The notes under the pieces: model-generated | What the model saw: the letters and a program-made list of their open reading frames with translations, nothing else | Database searches by the model: none | Told to the model about the DNA's origin: nothing | In this document: positions 8,451 through 15,577 of the stretch, piece after piece | How the letters are laid out: the number at the start of each line of letters is the position of its first letter | Position numbering within the stretch: position 1 is the stretch's first letter | Made by a program: the position numbers and the translations under genes | NCBI GenBank assembly: GCA_958296295.1 | Contig: OY282460.1 | Span: forward strand, 1,922,001-1,986,000 | DNA length: 64,000 nt | Reading direction: 5' to 3' | DNA from: an uncultured Pseudomonadales bacterium | GTDB lineage: Bacteria; Pseudomonadota; Gammaproteobacteria; Pseudomonadales; Azotimanducaceae

Positions 8451-8653
8451 CAAGGCATGTAGCTGGTCACACCGTCTTGATGGCTGTTACCTGGTGGGGC
8501 GGCGCCGATGTCGCTGGCGCTGTTCGTCTCCAGCCTCGGCGGCGTCCACGGCTTGCGCTGTTTGCGCTCCTTCCCGGAAGCTGCTCCGTCTTTCTGGTCT
8601 CCCCTCTCCCGGATGGAGGATCGGGTGTCGTCTGATGGGTTGTTGATGGGCAT
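8450..8653 (-). CDS. candidate lasso precursor peptide
   Basis: A 67-residue, highly charged leader containing KQRKPWTPPRLETNS, close to the W/Y-x-x-P-x-L signature read by lasso RRE proteins. It is followed by IGAAPPGNSHQDGVTSYMP. If the core began at A52, D60 would be residue 9, giving a nine-membered Ala-Asp ring like that of paeninodin. Starting at G50 would put no Asp or Glu at positions 7-9. The usual Thr two residues before the core is missing, so the cleavage site is uncertain. GGAGG stands only one base before the ATG, an unusually tight spacing. The gene overlaps the cyclase start by one base. The core is rich in possible targets (Pro, Asn, Asp, Ser, Thr, Tyr) for the neighbouring tailoring enzymes. 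Confidence 0.6.
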   Translation of the reverse strand: MPINNPSDDTRSSIRERGDQKDGAASGKERKQRKPWTPPRLETNSASDIGAAPPGNSHQDGVTSYMP

Positions 8654-8745
8654 TCCTCCAAACTTAGAGTCTCGGTTGCGACTCGGTAGTCATTTTAACA
8701 TCCTGATCCGTTCAGACTCAGTACATATGCCACTAAACTAAGTGT

Positions 8746-8835
8746 TCAGGCAGCCATCGGCATGTTTTGGAGCGTCGCAAGCTGCTCCGATGGCGAGGCG
8801 TAGTCAAGCGCCGCGTGCGGCTCACGCGAGAGTCG
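8746..8835 (-). mobile_element. transposase C-terminal fragment
   Basis: About 28 codons ending in TGA encode REPHAALDYASPSEQLATLQ. This resembles the last residues of IS3/IS481-type transposases (N-x-x-RPHxALxYxxPxE). Nothing more of the element is visible. It abuts the broken Asp/Asn hydroxylase and probably marks an old insertion or deletion end. Confidence 0.45.
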
Positions 8836-9103
8836 CTCCCTCGCCCTCGAACATCTCGAAGATGAAGTGGACGCGGTCCTGGTCGCCGACGTTGAACGCA
8901 CCGTGCCGGACCAGATTGTTGACCTCATAGGCGTGTCCGGCCTGAAGCTGAAAGTCGGTGTCGTGTACGGTCAGCGTGGCTCGCGGGTTGGTCTGCAACG
9001 GGACGTGGATGCGGTGCGTCAACGGGTGCGAGCCCTCCCCGTCCATGTGGCGGTCGACGTTGCCCCGGAGCGTCTCGACGTCAACCGCCCCAAGATGCCG
9101 CAC
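8822..9103 (-). pseudogene. aspartyl/asparaginyl beta-hydroxylase, internally deleted
   Basis: 93 codons from a GTG. The start, VRHLGAVDVETLRGNV, looks like the N-terminus of an Asp/Asn beta-hydroxylase. It is followed immediately by the family's conserved C-terminal half: RHMDGEGSHPLTHRIHVPLQ, then TDFQLQAGHAYEVNNLVRHG, then DRVHFIFEMFEG. The middle of the enzyme is missing. The 3' end stops early where a transposase fragment begins. The family hydroxylates Asp or Asn side chains using Fe(II) and 2-oxoglutarate. The retained half keeps the HxD-like and distal His/Arg region, but a protein this short is unlikely to be active. It overlaps the end of the preceding oxygenase frame. Confidence 0.65.
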
Positions 9104-10077
9104 CCGGGCTGGTTTTCGACGCGCGGTAACGCCGACGGCTCGCGGTCGATCTTGATTTCGCCGGCGTCAGCGTTCGATGTCTGGCCTTGCGGCGTCACCG
9201 GTTTCCTTCGCCCTTCCGCAGCATGTCGGGAGTGAATCCAGCCGTTGACGGTGAAACGCCTGTCGCCGAACGCGTCGCCGCACGCCACGGGAGTGACCTC
9301 GTGCATGCAGTCGGCGGGAAAGAACAGGATGCTGTCGCGGAGCGGGTCGATTCGCGAGAAGGCGACGGAGCCGCCCGTGCCGCCGGCATCGTCGTAGAGC
9401 AGCAGGTCTCCGCCGACGAACGGTCGTGGAGCGCGGTGGAAGTGGTAGACGTAGCTGAGCTTGCGTGATCGCAAGTTGCCCGTGTCGCCGTCACGGTGCG
9501 CGGCGAAGAAGGCCCCGCGCCGATGGACCGTCACTTCCAGTTCGATGCGTCCCACGTCAAGGTCTTCCATCCGCAGCCGTCCCAGGACTTCCGGCAGCAC
9601 GCCGCGCAGCTGCGGGACGAACCAGGATCGGACGTCCCGGTTGATTCGCGCATCCGAACAGGAGGCGATGCGGATCTCGCGGTTCACCATCCCGTTCCCA
9701 TTTCGTCGCACCTGCGCCGGAACGAACCGGTCGCTCGCCGCCAGCACTCCCGCAAGCAGCCGGTCGCACGCCGCGGGGGACAGGAAGTTCGTCATCCGCA
9801 CGAACGGCGCGGCCCGGCCCCCCGGCGGTGCCGCGTCCGGCAGCCGGATGCCGCCCAGCACGGCGATCGACCACGCGGCCGTCGCGTCGTCGGGCGCAAT
9901 GGCGCGCAGGCGCCGGTACGCCGCTAGGGCGCCCGCAAGGTCTCCTCTCCCGCGCCGGAAGTCGCCGAGCCGCGCTAGCGCCCGAGCGTTGGTCGGATCG
10001 GCCGCGAGCATCCGCAGCAGGGTGGCCTCGGCCTTGTCGAACAGGCCGGCGTCCAGCGCGGCGGGGATCGTGATCAT
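9019..10077 (-). CDS. TPR-containing prolyl-4-hydroxylase-like 2OG-Fe(II) oxygenase
   Basis: A 352-residue protein. Residues 10-75 form about two tetratricopeptide repeats, and residues 90-285 form a double-stranded beta-helix oxygenase. Iron ligands are visible as H194 and D196 (AAHRDGD) and H259 (MHEVTPV), with R274 (RRFTVNGW) as the likely 2-oxoglutarate anchor. The fold class hydroxylates peptidyl proline and related residues. The ATG overlaps the sulfotransferase stop (ATGA), so the two are translationally coupled. The last 50-60 residues look non-native and overlap the decayed Asp/Asn hydroxylase, so the 3' end may have been altered by rearrangement. It is likely a tailoring enzyme of the RiPP cluster (inference from context). 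Confidence 0.75.
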   Translation of the reverse strand: MITIPAALDAGLFDKAEATLLRMLAADPTNARALARLGDFRRGRGDLAGALAAYRRLRAIAPDDATAAWSIAVLGGIRLPDAAPPGGRAAPFVRMTNFLSPAACDRLLAGVLAASDRFVPAQVRRNGNGMVNREIRIASCSDARINRDVRSWFVPQLRGVLPEVLGRLRMEDLDVGRIELEVTVHRRGAFFAAHRDGDTGNLRSRKLSYVYHFHRAPRPFVGGDLLLYDDAGGTGGSVAFSRIDPLRDSILFFPADCMHEVTPVACGDAFGDRRFTVNGWIHSRHAAEGRRKPVTPQGQTSNADAGEIKIDREPSALPRVENQPGCGILGRLTSRRSGATSTATWTGRARTR

Positions 10078-10955
10078 GCCGCCTCCCGCGGATCGTAGCC
10101 GCAGGCCAGCATGGCCGGCCCGTGGTGAAGCGTGATCTGCCGCGCCTGCGCCGCGTTCAGATGCCGCCGCCAGTCGCCCGACCGGCCGGCGCGGAAGAAG
10201 CGCCGGCAGCGCGGGTCGCTCTCCCGGAAGCCGTGCCGCGTTTCCTGCTCCTGCAGCCGGGGGAAGGCGGTGGCCTCGGCCGCGCGCCGCAGACGGTGCC
10301 GGTCGGCCGCGCCGTCGAGCCCCGCGAACCGGACCATGCGCGCGAGCTGGCCGGCCGCGTCCGCCAGCAGATCTTCGTAGCGCACCAGGAGAACCGAAAA
10401 CGGCGCGGCCCGCCAGCTCTCCACGTGACCCGACCAGTCAAGCAGCCGCTGCCGCAACTGAGGGCTGCAACTGCCCGCCACCGTGCGTCGGGGATCGTTC
10501 ATCCGCGCCACGACCTCGGCAAGCCCGGGAGAGTTCGCGCGGCCGACATGGAACGCCCAGGAGACGGCCACATCGAGCGGATTGCGCACCAGATAGATCG
10601 CGCCGGCGGTGACGTCTGCCGGAAACAGCGGCTCGCCCGCGGCCGTTTCGTGCAGGGCGTCGTGGACCTTGCAGAACTGCCGCTCGCCAGCAGCGTCCGC
10701 GGCTACCGCCCGCAGCGCGGCGGGGCGCAACGACTCGACTTCGTCGTCGGTGCATTCGGACGAGGACAAGCCGGTTACTTCGTCGAACCAGCGGCGATCA
10801 TGCGGGTAGAAGCCCGGCAGCACGGTATCAATACCGTTGATGGGCACGGGCTGCTCGGAGTCTGCAAGGAAGTTCGCCAGCAGCAGCCGCGTCCAGGTGT
10901 TGCCGGACTTCAGATAGGAGGCGAGCCAGACGAAGGGCCGCCGGCCGGCGGTCAT
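10074..10955 (-). CDS. PAPS-dependent sulfotransferase (copy 1)
   Basis: A 293-residue sulfotransferase-1 family protein. The 5'-phosphosulfate loop is visible as SYLKSGNTW (K16-S17-G18) and the 3'-phosphate site as LVRNPLDVAVSW (R124, S132). The family transfers sulfate from PAPS to hydroxyl or amine groups. The ATG overlaps the kinase stop by four bases and the TGA overlaps the oxygenase ATG, so kinase, sulfotransferase and oxygenase form a tightly coupled operon. A Tyr or Ser/Thr on the precursor is a plausible acceptor, though a lipid or sugar cannot be excluded. A closely related second copy is at 12981-13874. Confidence 0.85.
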   Translation of the reverse strand: MTAGRRPFVWLASYLKSGNTWTRLLLANFLADSEQPVPINGIDTVLPGFYPHDRRWFDEVTGLSSSECTDDEVESLRPAALRAVAADAAGERQFCKVHDALHETAAGEPLFPADVTAGAIYLVRNPLDVAVSWAFHVGRANSPGLAEVVARMNDPRRTVAGSCSPQLRQRLLDWSGHVESWRAAPFSVLLVRYEDLLADAAGQLARMVRFAGLDGAADRHRLRRAAEATAFPRLQEQETRHGFRESDPRCRRFFRAGRSGDWRRHLNAAQARQITLHHGPAMLACGYDPREAA

Positions 10956-11935
10956 GGCGCCCCCAACTCCGCGGCGAGGCGCGTCACGTCTTCGGCGAAC
11001 CACGTCACATCCGGGTCGCACCGCCGACGGTGGAACATCGACACCCGCGTGCCCTGGGCCAGGCCGACCAACAGCGACAGAATGCGCCGGCGTCCCATGA
11101 TTGCGATCGCCTGCCGCGGATGGTAGACGGCGGCCCACAGCGCTTGGACCGCGAGTCGGCCGGTTACCCGCTCGACGCTACAGGGGGGGCTGCCCGGGAC
11201 GTTGTTCCGGTACGACAGGGTGTACAGCCTTCGCAGCTGGCCTGCACGCGGCGGCACCTGACGGGCGGGGACGGCGTACCACTTGGGGAGGCGCTGCCGC
11301 ATGGGCACCTGGGCCACAGCCTCGACTCCCATCAGCGCCAGACTCTTCCGACACAGACTCAGGGTGCGGTGGCCGTAGCACAGCGGCCCGGCATCGAACG
11401 AGGCCGGGTCAACGAGCAATATGTCGTCGGTGAACAGCGGGTATCCGCGCGGAGCCAGGGCCGCTGCCAGCGTGGACTTGCCCGCCCCCGAAGGACCGGT
11501 GAACGCATGCAGGCCCGGCCCCCGGCTCACGGCGCTCGCGTGCAGCGGCAGCAGGCCACGCTGCATGGCCAGGACGCCCCATACGTTGCCGAGCACGAAG
11601 GGCCGGACGTCGCGCGGCGTCGCGCCGCGTTCCATGGCGTAGCGGACCGTCCGGCCGTCTTCGATGAGGAACCGCACGCCGCAGGGGAGAAGGAACAGGG
11701 TCCGCCGGCTGGCATATTGCCACACGACGCCCTCGGCCTCCGGGGCCGGAAGGGCCGTTGGCACGTCGCCGCGCCGAATGGAGACGTCGGCACCGGACGC
11801 CCGCAGCCAGGGAGCGAGAGCCGCGCCTACATCGAGATCCGCTTCGATAGTGAAGGGGACCGTCGGCGGCGCGTCGTCCGTCCGTTCGTGCGGGTTAGCG
11901 CCCTGCGCCATGTCCACGGGGGGAGAAACCGGCAT
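10952..11935 (-). CDS. HPr-kinase-like peptide kinase (copy 1)
   Basis: A 327-residue protein with a HPr-kinase C-terminal-like P-loop domain. Walker A is GPSGAGKST at 147-155, the preceding strand carries LPLHASAV, and an acidic segment (FTDDILLVD) follows. Such proteins recur in lasso clusters, and the paeninodin homologue is known to phosphorylate the precursor's C-terminal Ser. No HPr (ptsH) gene is nearby. The start chosen is the first ATG, and an in-frame ATG eight codons later is possible. It heads the kinase-sulfotransferase-oxygenase operon. It shares the same architecture and many residues with copy 2 (13871-14827). Confidence 0.8.
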   Translation of the reverse strand: MPVSPPVDMAQGANPHERTDDAPPTVPFTIEADLDVGAALAPWLRASGADVSIRRGDVPTALPAPEAEGVVWQYASRRTLFLLPCGVRFLIEDGRTVRYAMERGATPRDVRPFVLGNVWGVLAMQRGLLPLHASAVSRGPGLHAFTGPSGAGKSTLAAALAPRGYPLFTDDILLVDPASFDAGPLCYGHRTLSLCRKSLALMGVEAVAQVPMRQRLPKWYAVPARQVPPRAGQLRRLYTLSYRNNVPGSPPCSVERVTGRLAVQALWAAVYHPRQAIAIMGRRRILSLLVGLAQGTRVSMFHRRRCDPDVTWFAEDVTRLAAELGAP

Positions 11936-12152
11936 GTCTCGTCATGCCCGCGGGGGGCGGGGGGGAGTGGCGAACGCCGTCCCGGACTACTCCCGTCCGT
12001 TTCGCCAGCGCATCAAACGCGACCATGCTAAGTTCCGTGCATGAGAGGGTTGCGACCTTGACGACGGAGAATGCTATCACTCGGTCTGGCGAAAAACACT
12101 TCGACCTTGATGTCCGGAAGGTAAGTGATCGCCAACATCCGACCGCACCCAA

Positions 12153-12460
12153 AGCGGTGACGAAAAGTATCTAAGCGAATGGCTGGAGGGTGGTGTCGTC
12201 ATCGCCCAGCGCACGGTACGAAGCGGGTCTTGATTCCGGCTTTGCAGGCGTTCAGGCGGTCGCCCGCAAGACGACCGGCCAAGGTCAGTCGGCGGTGTGC
12301 AGCCGGTGGACCTTTTTCGCCGCGCACACCGGCGTCAGGTAGAGGGCAGGTGTCTTGATTTGCGTCCAAGAGTAATGAACTGCCCAAGTGGATGACGGCG
12401 GAAATGCGTGAGATAACCGCGCTGGCACCAAGTCTGCGCAACCGCTTGAGGCGCCGGGGC
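12153..12460. other. degenerate spacer between the two tailoring modules
   Basis: About 300 bp with no recognisable protein family in any frame. One minus-strand frame stays open through it but looks like chance reading. It separates the truncated oxygenase remnant (12461-12660) from the upstream end of the copy-1 operon and probably contains the copy-1 promoter, which I could not place with confidence. Confidence 0.4.
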
Positions 12461-12660
12461 TTAGAAGAGCATTGACGGCAGCGTTTCAGACTTCCGCATC
12501 TCGCCCTGCTCCAGCATCCGGGGAACATGGCGCAATATCGACTCGCCGAGAAAGCCTTCGAGCACAGCGCAGTGGCGTTGCGTTGCGCAAAGTCCTGCTG
12601 CTGCGCCGTCCACGCGGCGTCCTTGGCAACGCGCAGACCGCTGGTCGTGAGCTGAATCAT
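12461..12660 (-). pseudogene. 2OG-Fe(II) oxygenase, N-terminal remnant
   Basis: Starts MIQLTTSGLRVAKDAAWTAQ and, after a one-base frameshift near 12575, continues HCAVLEGFLGESILRHVPRM before ending at a TAA. This resembles the first ~65 residues of bacterial 2OG oxygenases (a helix, then a 'FxxRHCxxLxGFL' segment). The catalytic beta-helix is absent. Its place downstream of PqqD copy 2 suggests the second module once ended with its own oxygenase. Confidence 0.45.
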
Positions 12661-12681
12661 GCCTTCCTGAGACCGCTCGGC

Positions 12682-12984
12682 CTACGACGTTTCGACCAAG
12701 CCGACGGCCTGCAATTCATCCAGAAGCACCGCCAGGTCGCGCAGGCACTTCTCCTCATCGACCCTGAACTCTGCGCACAGGGCCGCCGTCAACTCCTGAA
12801 CCTGCGTCCAGGTCCCGCTGCCTCCTCAAGGAGTTGCCAGACGCGCAGGCCGGTTTTCCCGGAGACCGTAGAACTGGCCTTCGGCAACGTCCATGAGCAC
12901 CAGATCGTCGTCCAACATGGCGTTGACGAAGTTGTCGGGAGTGCGTCTTACGCGGCTTTCCGGTGTGATCTTCATATTCTTCAT
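12682..12984 (-). pseudogene. PqqD-family protein (copy 2), two frameshifts
   Basis: The minus strand encodes MKITPESRVRRTPDNFVNAM and DDDLVLMDVAEGQFYGLRE in frame. After a +1 shift near 12860 it reads TGLRVWQLLEE. After a second shift near 12830 it reads QVQELTAALCAEFRVDEEKC, then LRDLAVLLDELQAVGLVETS and a TAG. Pieced together it aligns end to end with PqqD copy 1 (6036-6404). Its ATG overlaps the sulfotransferase 2 stop (ATGA). The predicted product as sequenced is truncated after about 55 residues. Two independent indels point to decay rather than a sequencing slip. Confidence 0.75.
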
Positions 12985-13874
12985 CCAGTAGCTCGACATG
13001 AATAGCCGAAGCGCGCCATCGTCGCCCCATGGGCGGCCAGGACGTCGCGCACCTGTGCCGCCGAGAGATGCCGCCGCCCGTCTCCGGCGACGCCCGAGCG
13101 GAAGAAGGGGGTCCGGCTGTATCGACCGCGCATATGGAAGCCTTCGCGGTCTTCGTTCTCCTGCAGCCGCGCAAAGGCCGAGTGGGCAACGGCCTGCTCC
13201 AGCCGCCGGTGGTCGGAAGCGCCATCGAGGCGCAGGAACGAAGCGATCTTGCCCAGCCAGCCGACCGTGTCCGCGAGCAGGTCTTCGTAACGCACCGTCA
13301 GCACGGGGAACGGCGCACCCGTCCAGCTCTCGACGTGGCCCGACCAATCGAACAGCCGCTGGCGAAGCTCTTGGCTTCCGGCGCCTCCGATGCGACTCGT
13401 CCGTGCGTTCAGATAGGCGACGCTGTGCGAGAAGCCCTCATCCAGGTAAAACGCCCAAGACACGGCGACGTCGAGCGGGTTGCGTACCAAGTAGACAGCG
13501 CCGACAGTGACGTCGTCCGGAAACAAGGGCTCGCCGGCCGGGGTGTCGCGATAGGCTTCATGCGACTTGCAGAACAGCGGCGTTTCCTCGCGCTTCGCCT
13601 CCTGGGCCCAGAATCGGACAACGGCCGGACGCAGGGATTCGGCCTCGTCCTCCGTGCAGTCCGACGATGAGATGCCCGCCACGCTGTCGAACCACGGCCG
13701 GCCGTGGTAAAGGGCGCTGAACATCGCACTCCCGATGTCGTTGACGCCTACCGGTTCGGCCGCCGCCGACAGGAAGTTCGCCAACAGCAGGCGCGTCCAG
13801 GTGTTGCCGGACCTCGGGTAGCTCGCCAACCAGGCGATGCGCCGTTGGCCTGACACCGGGTGCGCCCGCGTCAT
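12981..13874 (-). CDS. PAPS-dependent sulfotransferase (copy 2)
   Basis: A 297-residue paralogue of the 10074-10955 product. The 5'-PSB loop is SYPRSGNTWTRLLLANFL and the 3' site is YLVRNPLDVAVSW. The two copies share most of the N-terminal 200 residues, for example PWFD/RWFD, GISSSDCTEDEAESLRP versus GLSSSECTDDEVESLRP, and DWSGHVESW. The start overlaps the upstream kinase stop and the end overlaps the PqqD copy 2 start (both ATGA). The reading frame is complete and the motifs are intact, so the enzyme could still work although its downstream partner is broken. Confidence 0.85.
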   Translation of the reverse strand: MTRAHPVSGQRRIAWLASYPRSGNTWTRLLLANFLSAAAEPVGVNDIGSAMFSALYHGRPWFDSVAGISSSDCTEDEAESLRPAVVRFWAQEAKREETPLFCKSHEAYRDTPAGEPLFPDDVTVGAVYLVRNPLDVAVSWAFYLDEGFSHSVAYLNARTSRIGGAGSQELRQRLFDWSGHVESWTGAPFPVLTVRYEDLLADTVGWLGKIASFLRLDGASDHRRLEQAVAHSAFARLQENEDREGFHMRGRYSRTPFFRSGVAGDGRRHLSAAQVRDVLAAHGATMARFGYSCRATG

Positions 13875-14827
13875 GGCGCCGTGCCCTTGCGCGTCTGCAC
13901 GGTGCCTGACTCGGCTGCCGACAGCAGCGCGGCGATGCGGTTGACGCCGGCCCCGAACACCGTCGGGATTTCGGGGCGGGTGAGCCCCAGCATCTCCACG
14001 CGACGGCTCAAAGCCATGACCCATTGAAAGAGCGGCAGGCGCCCAACGACGGCAATCGTGATCGGCCGGGAGTGTATGGTGGTCATCACCGTTTCCACTT
14101 TTTTTCTCCCCGACAACCGCTCCAAGTGCGTGGAGTGGCGATCACCGGAAGCATCGCCCTTCTTGAAGCTGGCCAGGTAAACGATGGTTCGCAGGCGCCC
14201 CGACACTCGGGCCGCCCTTTGGCGCGGCATGGCGTACAGTTTGCGGTACTTTGAGGTTCCGCGCACGGGACCTAGACTCTCGCAGTCCGCCAGCGCCAGC
14301 GCCTGCGGCCACACCTTCAGGTCGTCGCAGCGATAGCAGCGCGCCTCGGCATCCAAGCCCTTGGCATCGAGAATCAACAGGTCGTCGGCGAAGAACGGAT
14401 AGCCGCGTGCGGCCAACGCCGCCGCCGAGGCCGACTTGCCCCTCATCGGCATGCCGACGAGGGCATGCACGTCCTCGCCGTTGGCAACGGCGCTTGCCTT
14501 CAGGGGCAGCAGGCCACGCTGCGCGGTCAACACACTAAGCGCCGTGCCCAGGAAGAACAACCGCAGGTCCGCCAGCGAGGCGCAGCCATCGAGCGCGTAG
14601 CGGATGGTCGAGCCGCCCTCGACGAGGAAGCGCACGCCGCAGGGCGTCAGGATCAACGTGCGGCCGGCGGCGTGTTGCCAGGCAACTCCCCGCGATTCCG
14701 GACGCGGCAGCGACAACGGCACCGCGCCGCGGCGCACGGCCACATCGGCGCCGTGCGCCCGGGACCAGGGTGCGGCGGCCTCGCTCAAGTCGAAGTCCGC
14801 GTCAATGGTGAAGGGGGTCTGCTGCAC
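13871..14827 (-). CDS. HPr-kinase-like peptide kinase (copy 2)
   Basis: A 318-residue paralogue of the 10952-11935 kinase with the same architecture. The N-terminal beta-rich part is FTIDADFDLSEAAAPWSRAH, then TPCGVRFLVEGGSTIRYAL. The P-loop, GMPMRGKSA (125-133), still obeys GxxxxGKS but is unlike the glycine-rich GPSGAGKST of copy 1. The conserved HASAV of copy 1 is KASAV here. These differences suggest a different substrate or weakened catalysis. It leads the operon kinase-sulfotransferase-PqqD(decayed)-oxygenase(decayed), all joined by short overlaps. About 270 bp upstream a nucleotidyltransferase remnant starts on the opposite strand. Confidence 0.75.
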   Translation of the reverse strand: MQQTPFTIDADFDLSEAAAPWSRAHGADVAVRRGAVPLSLPRPESRGVAWQHAAGRTLILTPCGVRFLVEGGSTIRYALDGCASLADLRLFFLGTALSVLTAQRGLLPLKASAVANGEDVHALVGMPMRGKSASAAALAARGYPFFADDLLILDAKGLDAEARCYRCDDLKVWPQALALADCESLGPVRGTSKYRKLYAMPRQRAARVSGRLRTIVYLASFKKGDASGDRHSTHLERLSGRKKVETVMTTIHSRPITIAVVGRLPLFQWVMALSRRVEMLGLTRPEIPTVFGAGVNRIAALLSAAESGTVQTRKGTAP

Positions 14828-15092
14828 AGCGGCTGCCCAGTACCCTTCAGTCCTTAGTACCTTCGGTGAGCGAAAATCGGCGGCCTACGCTTGAGCCGCT
14901 GACTCATCAACACACGCATTGCGCAACGGTCTTCGTCGCCGAGCGTTTTTTTTGGGGGGGGGGGGGGTCAACGAACCAGCTAAGTTCATTGGGGCAAAAT
15001 ACTCCACATGGGCAAAATCTGTCAAATTGCTGTGCAGCGGCAATCGCATTTCTCCTTGGCCGCTGAAGCCACTCGCCGTTTCGTGGATCTGA
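14828..15092. other. divergent intergenic region with a T8G14 homopolymer
   Basis: Separates kinase copy 2 (minus) from the nucleotidyltransferase remnant (plus). It carries eight Ts at 14946-14953 followed directly by fourteen Gs at 14954-14967. The AT-richer flank after it (around 14985-15060) may contain promoters. No complete gene or clear precursor peptide was recognised on either strand. Confidence 0.55.
14946..14967. repeat. homopolymer tract T8G14
   Basis: Eight T residues run directly into fourteen G residues, the longest homopolymer I noticed. Long G tracts are slippage-prone and in some bacteria act as phase-variation switches when placed in promoters or reading frames. Here the tract is roughly 120 bp upstream of kinase copy 2. 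Assembly error is a competing explanation. Confidence 0.9.
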
Positions 15093-15363
15093 ACGAATGG
15101 CAGGCTCAAGAGAATCAGCGAACGGACCGTGCGTCATGGGCTGGCCCAAATCGCAGCGCTGAAACGGGCGACCGGCCTGCTTGCCGCCGCCGACATCCCC
15201 TGTCTGGTGCTCAAGGGTCTGCCGCTCAGCCAATGCCTGTACGGGCACCCGCTGGCGAGAAGCGCGCGGGACATCGACCTGCTGGTTTCGTCGCGAACGT
15301 TTCAGGCCGCCGAGCGGGTACTGGTGGAAAACGGCTGGTCGCGGGTCGGGCTCCCGCTCCGGA
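15093..15363 (+). pseudogene. lasso-cluster nucleotidyltransferase, truncated
   Basis: An open frame after a stop at 15090-15092 encodes AALKRATGLLAAADIPCLVL, then KGLPLSQCLYG and ARDIDLLVSSRTFQAAERVL, ending VENGWSRVG. This is the N-terminal core of the NTP_transf_5 family (PF14907), which is often found in lasso clusters. The DIDLLV segment holds the metal-binding Asp pair. After residue ~90 the frame passes directly into exporter sequence, so the C-terminal two thirds are lost. Its role in lasso biosynthesis is not firmly established. Confidence 0.65.
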
Positions 15364-15577
15364 CGGTCGAGCCGGTCTCCCGCCATCTTCGCCGAGGCAG
15401 GGAGACTCGCGCGCCCCTGATCGCCTATGCGCCGCCCAAGAGCGTCTTGGCGCTGCTGCTGTTGCTGGCCGCCGGGATGACCGAGGCGTTCGGCCTCCTC
15501 GTGATCATTCCTGCATGTGGTCGGTTTCGCCGCGCGGCACTTTAGGGAGACGTTCGTGGTCATGCGGGAACGCCGGG
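15364..15577 (+). pseudogene. ABC exporter fragment (copy 2), internally deleted
   Basis: Nearly the same sequence as 5159-5338 (encoding APPKSVLALLLLLAAGMTEA), then joined directly to a segment matching 5895-5930 (GAGACG...GTCATGCGGGAACGCC). About 560 bp of the first copy are therefore missing here. It is fused in frame to the nucleotidyltransferase remnant (GTG start at 15129), giving a possible 138-residue junk product. The downstream end coincides with the altered C-terminus of the small membrane protein on the other strand. Confidence 0.75.

Noticed and set aside
11895..12152. Minus-strand frame of 85 codons upstream of kinase copy 1, considered as a second precursor peptide
   Set aside because: It lacks the W/Y-x-x-P-x-L leader motif and overlaps the kinase start in another frame.
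14885..15109. Minus-strand 74-codon frame upstream of kinase copy 2, considered as a precursor
   Set aside because: It is read through the T8G14 tract (PPPPKK), has no lasso leader motif, and is probably chance.
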